From positions 7,054,609 to 7,118,608 of the forward strand of contig NC_049987.1 of NCBI RefSeq assembly GCF_000003815.2: a DNA stretch of 64,000 nt, in the 5' to 3' direction. This document shows positions 24,201-36,200 of this stretch, piece after piece (the first letter of the stretch is position 1; every line of letters starts with the position of its first letter). The DNA is from Branchiostoma floridae. Taxonomy: Eukaryota > Chordata > Leptocardii > Amphioxiformes > Branchiostomatidae. The notes beneath the pieces were generated by a model. It saw only the letters and a program-made list of their open reading frames with translations. It did not search any database and was not told the origin of the DNA. The translations under genes were made by a program, and so were the position numbers.

Positions 24201-27200
24201 TAGCTGTATAGTTTCTACCGGTAGCATGTCTACTATATATAAATGCATCAGCTTTGTTGTCCGTCAAGAATAATCAAGCAACGATTGACGGCTTTGGGTG
24301 TTATAACTTTCTCAAAAGTTGTCTCTATTGTTCGTGAGTGTTATGCTCCTTCTGGCATCTATTCTAAACCCCAGAACAGAAGTGACCTATAAAGCTGAAG
24401 CCCCCAAATCCTTAAGAAGACGCAATGTAGGTTTGTCAATCAACATTTTAACGTACAGGGCTGACCTAAATTCTGCCAGACATTGAAGACCATTTTTAGA
24501 ACACAGAACCATTGTCTTGAACAAATACTGTTTAATAATGATTTAATATATGGAAAGGATTGAAAAGAAATCTTTCTTGACTTCTAGGAAAGAAGCAAGA
24601 CGTGAAAAGAGTGTTTCATACAGTCACAGTACAGTATATTATCAGAAACACTACGAATCATGGCCTTTTCGCACTCCAATACTCTTACTGTCAGAAACAC
24701 AGAGACAAAGACAGAAACAGACACAATACAGGGGCAACACACATGCAGGGATCATCGGAATCACTAAGATTACACACATGATAACATTAAAGGCAGAATT
24801 TAAAAGAAAGATATCAAAAAGAAACAGCTTTACTCGAGTAACTATACAATCATGGACAATGTATGTGTACAACTGCCAGCTAAAAGACTGAAGAAAGATT
24901 TTCAAGAAAGGTGAAACTACAGCCCCTGGTGGCAGGTTCAGGCATGGCATGTATTGAAGGAGCTATGAACGTAAGTTACTACCCTGGGAAACCAACTCAA
25001 AGAAGCAGCGCAAAGAAGAGTTACCAATCCCCGCCTGCCTTGCGCAACTATACAGCCGTACCACTACCAGCTGGCCCCACTTACACCAGCCCCAAATAGC
25101 GCTTGTGTTAGGCAAGCAATAGTTGAGGCCAGCTGGATTGTCGGGCCAGCGGGCAGGTGTTCCGGGGGCGCGTGTGGCGGGGATCGGTAAACCTTGCGCG
25201 CGGCTCTTAGGAGTCTGCCCTTTCCCAGGGTAGTATGTTACAGAAGCACAAGCTGTGTTCTACCCAGCTCCTCGAGGCATACCATCATGGGGCCTGCCAC
25301 CATGGGCTTTAGATTCACCATCATCAGTTGCAAATGCAAATCTCGGTACGTCTGGAACCGTGACCGCCTGGAAAGAAAGGCCAGAACAGAAGGGTTAGGG
25401 ACAGCCCTGTCAGGATGTACGCACTTCTCAACAGAGTCACCTGGGTTCACAGTTAACTCCTTAGATAAGAAGGAATATCAGCCTTCTTAGCAGGCTCGAC
25501 GGGTCTGGCTTTTGTCAGAGGCAATACACCTTTCTCACGCTGCGGCCATGATAGATCTAAAACGAGTTCAATGAGGCAAACAAAAGACTCAATACAGTTT
25601 AACCAATGATAACATGGAAATTAGAAATTCGACCAACAAGAGAATGGCTGCAGGTCCGTCAAATGTTTGCATTATTATGTTTTTATTTTTGCATCTCTTA
25701 AGGGACTATGGGATCAGTCTACGCTACTCTAAATTGCTGCATCTTTCGGTGCATAACACTAGTTATAATCTTAACAATTTGATCTCAGATTGTGAAAATT
25801 TGTGTGGTTTGGGGGAAAACTAAATGGGATCTATTTTAGAAATAAGTTTTGTCTGTTTGCCTCATTGATCTCGTCTTTGATCTATCATGGCCGCCGCGTG
25901 AGAAAGGTGTATATCAATTCTATTGCGCTCTTATTCTATGGGACTCGGGGTAGAAACAATGGTCAAGTCATAATAAAACTAAGTGCAATAGAAATGACAC
26001 ATGTATGCCATCAGAATGTACATGTGTATGTCTGCCAGACCTGCATAGCCTGTTAAGGAAGCTAGAGGTAGAGCCATACGCTAGAGCCAGAGCCATAAAA
26101 CATTTACATGTCTTTAAAAGTACTGTCAATGAACCAAAGTGACTTGTGAAGAGAAGTGCTGTACAAACAGACAGAAATGGACCAGAACTGATTTTTTTAA
26201 ATTTGATCCAAATTGTTCCTGAGACAATCAGATCATGCCAACATTCACCTTTCATGCAAGCAGAAACAATTCACAACGAGGGGAAGGCAACTGGTGACAA
26301 AACTTACAAGGATACTATATGTAGTCTACAACAAGTTAGAAAGCATACACAGAGTTAAGGGAAAGGATGAGTTAGTCAGGGTCTCATGCTACACAGACAG
26401 ATATTAACAACAACCTACATGTCTAAGAAAATGGTTGCAAAAGTGCAAAAATACACTGTTTTATAGCAACGCACTTCTTGTTAATACGACTTACAAAAAC
26501 TCTACAAAACAAAATACAACTACAACCATCTCATATGTACATGTACCACTAGCGACAATGCGAACCATGCACAGTTTTGATGGCGTATAATATTCCCTGC
26601 ATTGTATCTGGCCCATGACATAACAATGTTCCAACAGAATGGTACAGACGGCTTCACAGCCCCCAGCATGCTTTGCTGCCCAAGTCACATCACACCATAT
26701 ATGGGAAGGGAGCTGCAGCAAAGCATGCTGGAACCATCAAGCCATCTATAGTCACCTTGCCTCTCCTGTTCTGGCCTTTGCATTTGGGAGGCCTTGCTGC
26801 GACAGAAACAAAACAGATCAGTCCGTCTCTAAGTCAATCAGTTCAAACCTGGAATTAGACTGTCAATCACAGGCCAGATTTCAGGCTGTGATCGTAACAA
26901 CAAGGCACCGTATGTGTCTCACAGTAGTACCCAGTAATTCTTGTAAGGCTTAAATGTACCGGGTAGTATCGTTCCAATCTACCCTAAGTATATCTGGCTT
27001 TTTGACACAAAGTCGTGATGCCATGGCCTGAATTTCGGCCTAAAATGGCTAAATTGGGTCTATCAAAATCCCTCCATACCTTTCTCATCTAATAAACACT
27101 TGACAAAAAGCTATCATATCAAAAGCTTCATCCATCACATCCCAATTATTTTACCCAGTATGTACCAAAACAGTGGAAAATTCATCTCACATTGCACGCA

Positions 27201-30200
27201 GAAATGCAGCCAAATCCCTCAAACAGCTATGAGTAAAAATAGATTTAGAAAGCTGTTAATTCACCTTAAAATCATCTACATCTTTCATTGTTTGGTTTTG
27301 TTTGCAACTAGCCCTCATGAGGCATGAATTCGCAATATATAGTTATATCAAAAAATATGCTGGTGTCAGGCGGAATCTTGCCCATTGAAATGATGACATG
27401 TTTGGTATTGGAAATAGCAAGGTGAAGGCTATAGAAATCCTGGCCTCAAGGTGCTGAATTTTGCCAACTGTATGATACAGGCAGACCAGACAGCCAGACG
27501 GCTCAGTGTAGTTGTATCCAAACAGCCTCAAGCTTTGGGAGGTTTGAGCAGATATGCAGTGATAACCTTCAGAGCAGAATCATGTTCGAACATTCTTCTG
27601 GCACCAACTGATTCGACACAGAATCTTCTATCCGAATAATAGCTCATCTGTGTTGGTAAGTTCCATAGTGAAAAAGGTTAAACTTTGTTCCAACACAATA
27701 AAAAAAACTCACCATAAATTTTTGGTGGAGTACTCCGACCTTTGTCATCACAGCATCACAACAGCGGGTCATACATCAGACGAAGGTCGGAGAACTCGAC
27801 AGAAAATTTATGGTGAGTTTTTCTTATCGTGGTGGAACAAAGTTTAAACTTTTTCACTACAGAATATTCTGGTTAGAGGAAAACTTGGGATCCTACTAGT
27901 ATATATGCTTACAAGGCTCTGGCATTATCTTTGCTGAGCGAAATAAAGTGGATGCATCTTGTTTCTGACAAAATGAATGACTCACTTTCAATTTGAACTA
28001 CAACAAGGCAGAAAGACAGAGGAGGTATTTAGCTGAGCTCCGCCATCCTGGCCCTGAATTATTGGAAAATCTATCAATCTTACACACAAAAAAATATTTA
28101 ACAGCCAGATATACTTGGGGCAACAGTCAGAAAGTCTGGTTTTTCGTTTTTGCATAAGACAATTACATGTACTGCAGTCATCATTATCATTCTCTGTAAG
28201 GCCCTGTTCACACTTGTTAATATTCAAGTACGTATGAGTTGCATACTGACATTATCTTGCCTCAGGTAAAGTTTGAGTTCGAGCTAGGAGTTTGTACAGT
28301 TAGATAACCAGGCTGCACAACAGTGGGTCAAAGTAGAAAATAACTTTTTCTTCACAAACTTTTATGAAACAAGAAAATGTCAATAATCATGCAACTCATA
28401 GAGACTTGAATAGACGCACAAGTGTGAACGGGGCCTTAAGCATGGCAGAGGCTTTGAATCAGACAGATACAAATTTGTCCCATTCTTGACAGTGACAGCT
28501 CCATGCAACTTGAATGATTCATTTGTACAAGGCAGAAAGTGAGTACAATCTCCTCACATCCTCATCTGCCTTGCAGCTATGCCTAACCTGATTCCTTAGA
28601 GACGGCTTGAGCTGAAAAATTCTGGACACAAACTCTATGCATTTGGACAATAGTCTGGTGTAAGCATGACAGTTAGTCTCAACTATCCTCACAAGAAAGG
28701 ACTGACTGTTAATGGAAAGCAAGCAAAAGGCTATAAAGGACACAAGAAGAACAAAGTGTGATGGTACAAATGTAATTGTATACAGCTAAAGGAAAGCACA
28801 GTGGTTGGGTTACAAAATCATGGGAAAGAACGGAAAGATGGCAGAAAGCAAGAGTCTGGATTTGGTGGAGTTAACTAGACTTGTTACGTACCTATGCAGC
28901 ACAGTAGGTGTTTGCCCCTCTGCTTGAAATTGTGCAAAGTGGGAGGCAAAACAACAGCGGCATGGCTGCTAATAGTAGGGTGGCCTGCAACAAGTTTCCA
29001 ATGGCAGTGAAGGGGGTTGTGATACACACTCCCTGTCCCTGTCTAGAGCCAGCATGTACATGTATGTGCACTACTATGCTCAACAACTGTCATGTAAAGA
29101 TAATTTGAAATTGGCTTAAAATTTTTGTGCAAAAGGGTTGAGTTTTGAATGTAATAATTGACCGTTGACAGTGCTGGGCTGACATTATAATCAATGATCA
29201 TATTATCTTTCTCGCAGTTCAGTCCTTTGGTGTTTCAGTGAACACTTTTCCTTTGTCGACAGTACAATTTTCCCTCACATCATCACACTGATGTGTAATG
29301 TTGAATAACAGATCATCAGTTACATCTTTCAACATAAAAAGGGTAAAATGTGTTTTTACACTTTTTAACAACTTCATGAACAGTTGTACATGCTGACTTT
29401 AGGCAGTCGGCACGGCGTGCTAGCGCAACCCCAACATCAACACTGCATCGAAAGGTCTACGGGGCATTCGAGGGGTGGGGCAGTGATGTTGCCATGGCAA
29501 TGCCCTGCCCCTGGACTGGCCCACCACACTGGAAACAAGTTGCAGGGCCTGGTTGAAGAAGGGAACATGTCTGAGCTTTCCCCAATAGCATACAAAAGAT
29601 CCTCTCAGGCACATGCACAATATAAAAGACAATACAGAGAGAATTCAAAGGGAGATAAGCATAACATAGTCGCTAAAAGCTACAAAACACGTTTTGCTAC
29701 AGCAAATAGTACAACTGATAATGACAAGTAAAATGACTACTCTGCAACTCAAAACATGTTACATTAAAGTAGTAATTATGATACTCTCTACAGGTCCTAC
29801 AGCATAATAAACAAAATAAATAATCATTAAACAATACTTAAATGTTGCAAAACTGCTGAATTTGCAACATCTAAAGAACAAATTACAGACAAAAGCCCAA
29901 TATTAGAGTAGATGAAGGAAAGTTAGAAAAGAAGATGCATATGCTACTGGGGAAAGCACAAACACCGAAAAAATTCCTGATGGAGAAATCCTGGCCTGAA
30001 CTCCCCTGGTCGATAGAGATAATGGTATCTCCTGGTTCCTTCCAGCTATACATGCATCAATGTCTGATCTTGGCCTCCAAAGCATTATGGTGGGCGAATG
30101 CTATCACTTACTGCTGTTGACTACCATATCAGTAGGGAGAAAGAACATCTAGAGGAGCCAGGCTACGTTAAACACTAAGGTCTCTCTTTTAGTTTTGACT

Positions 30201-33200
30201 GAGAGTCTATTTCAAAGCATGGTTGGTTGTTTTATCGCCTTGTTCAGGGGTTAGCTAAACGGAAAACTATTAATAAAGAGGGGAAAGCGTTGGAGTCAGA
30301 CATTGACAAATGCATAGATCACAGTACCATCAATGGAAAATATGATAGGAGGGGACAAAATGAAAAACGGAAAAGGTAAAAATAAAAAAATAAAATGGCA
30401 TGGAATAAAAACTGAAAAGGGGGGCTCCAAGGCGCCTGGGTATACCTTTTTGGCCCAGGCCTGGTTGCCTGTGTTTGCTAGTTCCTGTGTGGAGAGAAGC
30501 TGCACCCCCGTGGTTCCAGTGAACTGTCCCGGGATCTGGCTGGACACTGCCCAGTTCTGAATCTGCAACGGCCAAGAAAGAAAAGGGAAAATTAAGGCAG
30601 TGTGCTTCAATTTACATACCCATGTACATTACATTTGTTCATCATCATCATAGATTTGTTATTATTGTAGAAAAAGTGGCGCTTTCCTTCTTCCTCTGCT
30701 TCCAAAAAAGAAGTCAAACCCAACCTGTTTAGAAATAGCCAACACTTGTATAATACAAGTTGTCTCTTTTTTTACAGTAATGGTTAACACTGTTCATTGT
30801 CACATGTACAACATGTATGTGTCCTATGTTTCTAGCAACTTTCTATATGTACTTGCAATTAGCCTCCAGGCATGAACTTGCAAATAAACTTTCGGTACCA
30901 TTGTGCCACACTTCCAAGCTAGTCACCTAGGATTAGCTTAAGCTTATATTGTCATAACGAGACATTCCATTCCTTCGCTGCTTACTGCAGAGCCTTTGTA
31001 CATGTAGATCAGGAAGACCTACATGTCATTATGTACATGTACTTCAGACATAGCAACATGCCAGGTGAGCTAGTCCTTGAATGGGTCTGATCCTGTTTGA
31101 TTTTAGTATGCTTTACATTTTCACACTATCTGACCTGGGGTCATTTCTCTTAGGCTTACAGTTCACACACCCCATCAGCACAGTGTTATGGGGTTAGACA
31201 ACATCTACCACAAATGCCAGACTGCAGACAGGGCCCCTTTGGCATGCTCTCTCATCTTGCACCGTACAGTTTTCATGATTTTTGTGTTGCAGCATGTGTA
31301 AACTATCATCCCATAGTTTCAGTAATCTCTACATAAAGTATCTTTACAAGGAAGCCACCGACTCTCATCCCAGCTCTAGACATCAAGTTGATAGACAATC
31401 TGTATAGCTACTCTACAAGAAACTGGACTCTTGAAAAATGTCCCTTCAGTGGCCTCTACATGTAGACGACAAGATAGCAGCAGTTCGGTCTTGTTCATCA
31501 CTATTGATGTCGAAATGCCACATTCAAATGGCTCAGACGCAAGCCTCGGAATGGCCAATTTTGTGGTCGTTGATTTGCCTGTTCCCTTTGGTATCATTGT
31601 CACAGCAGTGGTTTGAATTGTCTTTACGCTAAGTGCTTTTAGAGAGGGTCTAAACCAGAAGCACCCTTTGAGACCCTAGTTCCATTTCCAGACCCATCAA
31701 ACACTTGGTCATCTTCCAGCACATGACCACTTTGCCCAACAAATCTCCTCTTACTGCATGCTGTAATGGCACAGTAGGCAGGCCCTGGCAACTCATGTCC
31801 ATAGGAAAAACAATCACTGATCAATCGGAATCCAACAAGTATGCCATCTGCCATTGCAGACTGCTTAATGGCTTTTTGAAAGCTTTAAGGACAGAAGAAG
31901 AGCCAAATTTCCGCTTAACAGCTATTGGAGAATCGGTAGGTGACCCTGCTTGTTGGTGAAGGATTGTTAGAAGCATGACAAAGCCTTCCCTAAGCTAGGA
32001 AAAAGGAAAAGGCAATTTCCTTGATCTGGCTTTATTCAGAGAGTGATATAGAACAAATCTCAAGACGGACATGATTGTGAACCATACATGAAGGACAGGA
32101 AGACATGATGTTCATACCGGTAACAAGTTATACTAAATAGAGGTCTGGAGCAGCAATCATAATCAATTCTTGAAAATCCCTTAAATTCAATGTATTTTTA
32201 ATAACATGGGTGAGAATTTAGTAATCATTCCAGTGCCTGTCAATTTCATATTTCAAACAAAATTTGCAGTAAGAGTTTAAAAACAACAGGGGAATCTGCA
32301 GCAGAACTTGACTACTCTTCTTGGGTCATCCAGGAGAGCATTGACAAGCCGAACAACCAAGCTCCTTATACAAAGTAAATCAAATAACTCTGCATTTTCT
32401 ACAGCAGAGTCAGACATTTCAGAAAAAATTTGCTGCCTTTCATTGATGACTGTAAAAGAGTCTCTGGGGGCAAATGGGGATAGTACATTTGTACAAGTAG
32501 TATTTGGAATGGCTAGAACTACATGATTGTATATATTTCACAGGAGTCTGCATGACTTGTAGTTTTACTACTTCCACTAGTCCTCAGAGACTCGTTCACA
32601 GTCACTGATGAAAGACGTAAGACATTGTCTGCAACATCCGACTCTGTTAGTGACTGTACCAGTTGTTTGATCTATTTTGAATAATGGATTACGTACCTGG
32701 ATGTCTACCCTTCATTGACAAACCTATAACTCATAATGTGTGGTGAACAGAGAGAGAGGCAATCAAAAGGGTACCTTCTTGAACTAGTTAACTGTAACAT
32801 CCAACACAAAAATTGGACTCACACAAGTTTCTTACTGAACAGCACCAGTATTTGTCAAGGAATGAACAATCCACTGCTGCCGTGACGTCACTTTATACAG
32901 ATAGAACATGTGACTCAGGAAGTCCATGGCACCCACTGTCCAATGGAGTCCAATTTTTGTGTTGGATATTACAGTTAAATTAGTTCAAAAATGACTTCTA
33001 CCAACACAATGAACTTTCTAGTTACAAAGAGAGTACCTGCTGCTGAGCTTTGTGTATCTTGGACATGGCCTCGACATCGTACGGGTTTGCCTGAAGTTGT
33101 CTCAGGGCCTTCACTCTCTCCCCCACGATTGCACTGATGTTCAGCTGCACAGGAAACACATTAACTCATCAACATGTAGAAATTCAGAGGGGCGAGTAAG

Positions 33201-36200
33201 AACAGAAAGAAACAACATCCCGACTCCCGGGATTCGAACCCGCGAGCAGATCTTCTGGTGGAAAAATATGCTTGCCATGACTATGTCCAATGGCCACAGA
33301 ATTTGACAGCAGTTACGGTTTTGACATCAGAAGGTCTGCTTAGAGAATACATACTGAAGATGTACATGCATTACTGTTGAGGCTTTAGCCTGACAGACCA
33401 TACAATCTATTACCTTCCAATAGAGCCTCAGGAAATCCCTAGGCCCTGTCGAGTGCCAAACTGCACAGCCAATTTGAAACTTCTTCAAGCACATGCATGT
33501 ACAAATGTAATACAGTCTACAAACTGAGTTAGCTAGACAAACTAAGTGCTAACAAGGAAAGGAACAGCCAGATCAAAGTACAAACGATTCAAAGGATAAT
33601 ATCACACCTGTATGTTATTGTTTGCCTGTGTTTTTGCTGTGGGTTTCACTGGAGCACTTTCCTTCTGTGTCTGGGCAAAAAGAACGAGATCAAGGTTTGT
33701 AAAGCATCAATCGAGGCAGAGCTTTAACTGCCATGTCCTGAATTACATACTGCAAGTGAAGCAGCTTCTCTGATAGGAATACTAAATGAAGTCAGGCCTC
33801 CATAACAACTTAAGTCTAATTTTTCACAGCAGTTACTAAGTTAGGTTACCAAACAAGCAATATGTATACGGTAAACAAGACACTCAAGTGTTAAGACAAC
33901 ACTGTTGATACTTGAGCAATGCATAATAACAAAATGTGACAGACTGCTTTGCTGTTAACGTAGTGATATACAAAGTCATATACATTCATGTACAGTCATG
34001 TAATCACTGCAAATGGCTTGTCTTGCCCCCCGGGAAATAATAAAAAGTTATTAGCTCTGACAGAACAAAATTATGTGCATCTTTGATCATTAAAGTTAAG
34101 CTGATGAATAAAGATTTCTACAAGCTGTATACCAAACAAGACTTAGTGATGGCTTTTGCCTCTTAAATCACTGGATAACAATGTTCTTTGTTTATTGACA
34201 ACCCAGTTATATACAGCCACAGTTGACATTTTACTGACCAGTGTCACCTCCCTCTTGCCTATTGCTGGTAGACAATATAAACTTTGTATATTTGACTGTC
34301 ACAATACTTTACATTTGTGACCACATTGTTAGCAGTAACACCTAACTGCAGCGCAAATTATAACTATGCCTATGTAGCCTGGGTACCATCTGATTTCTGC
34401 CAGGGCTCCTTTCACTCGCTGCCCTAAAAAAAACAATTTTAACGGCAGTGAGTGTAAGGAGCCCTGGCAGATATCGGATGGTACCCAGGCTAATTCCTAT
34501 GAGGAAGGTGACAGACTTCTCACCTAAACATTGGTTGTGAGCAAAGAATATTGTTTTCCCGTGCATTTTTTTTTAAAATTCTAGTACCCTTTCATTTTTA
34601 GCAACCAAACAAAACACATGACCCCTCCCACCTGTTGTTCTGCCTTGGCTTCAGGCGGAGGTACCGGTACGGGCGGCGGCTGCTCCACAGGAGGGGGCGA
34701 CGTTGCAGGCGGCGCGGCAGGCGCGGCAGGCGCGGCTGGCGCCGCAGCCGGGATGGCGTTTGCCGAACTCTCCGTGGCGGGAGCGACGGCCGAGGAGGAC
34801 GATGCGGCGCCCTTGGTCTTCTGTTTGTCATCCTTCTCCACTGGGACCCACTCCAGCTCCTTGATGCGGTGCTGGGAGCCGCTGGACACGGGGAACTGCT
34901 TGGACAGCTCGGCCTTCTGGGCCGCCAGCTGCTGGGCATTGAGCGGTGTCCTGGCAACCGCATCCTGCAGACAGTCATAGAGGGGAGAGATGAAGTAGCT
35001 TTAGTTACTGAAGTAGTATGTAGTATCCAGTGTTTGATTATACTGTGGCTGGAGTCCCTGACAAAGGGATAGGCAGCAGTCGCCTAGTCTTCACAAAACG
35101 CTTCCAAGTAGCTCTGTCCAGCGGGTTAGAACCCACATTTTAGTTCGCTCTCATCTCATCTCGATTTATCCCTCATACATGTAATTAGTCTAACTATTAG
35201 ACTGTTCAAGGGATCCACAGAAGATCTGGCAACCAGTTTTCTCCACCTTTTCTCAATTTTCTGTTTCTCAATATTTTCCATCTCCCATCATGCATGTAGC
35301 ACTTTAGTGCATGTAATGTTAGTATAAAAGACTAAATTTAGCACAAATTGTCGTTAAACCTTTAATAACAGAGACAATGTTGTTAAAATGTAGTCTTAAG
35401 CCCATAATCCTACTATAATTCATTTACTGTGTTAATATCAGCATACAGAATTGTATGATTATACGAAAAAATTTCGACCAAACTCAACCTGGCCTATCAA
35501 CAACAAAAAGACATCAAGGTGGCTCTTCTTTGATACATTCAAGAGTGACTTGTCAATCATATCAACAGGCACAATGGCCTGCCATTATAGACATTCTGCC
35601 CTGCAACAAAAGCAGCACCCAAGATTTTATTCCTCCACTTTCCTCCTTATAACCAGCCTATTGTTGCACCATTACCGTATCCTTCCCATTTCTCCCCATC
35701 CAGCCTCAGGAATAAAATATACATCTCCGCCCTACTGGGACACATCACCATAGATCCAATGGCCAAATAGTTCCTTCCAGGGCCAGTTGCACAGAACCTC
35801 CTGACCTGACCCCCATTAGGCGAGCCAAGGAGAACAGTGGGGATGGGAAGGCAATTGACCCGAGGGCTGGCACGTCTTGCCATTCCTTCCATCCAAGTGG
35901 AACTAGTTTGTGCACAATTTGCCATTCAGACAAAGCTCGGGACTGATTTGAGACTGAGAGGGAAACTTGAGGCACGAAGGCTGCCTTACATACCAAATGT
36001 GCCGCCAAGAGGGCAGAATATACGGGTAGGGGTATTGTGTAGGTGTGAAAAATGCAGGAAGAAAGAACTACTAGTAGTCGTGCTATGCACAGTCAGTACC
36101 AGTAATGAGACTACGTGTCCAATTACTAGTAAACAGCTTCCAATTTTTGCTTGGCTGTTGCAAGATATGACAGAGGACTCTTTTCTATTTTTTTCATTAC

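Noticed and set aside
24911-25490. Extra SON exons inside the palindrome
   Set aside because: Open frames differ between arms, indels break frame, and the known exon order joins AWAKK directly to DMFQRLNP in phase.
33220-33250. Possible tRNA gene
   Set aside because: Only the T-arm/B-box is convincing; no complete cloverleaf or acceptor stem could be found.
34618-35072. Plus-strand Gly/Ala-rich frames opposite the SON linker exon
   Set aside because: Shadows of the Ala/Pro-rich SON coding exon on the other strand.
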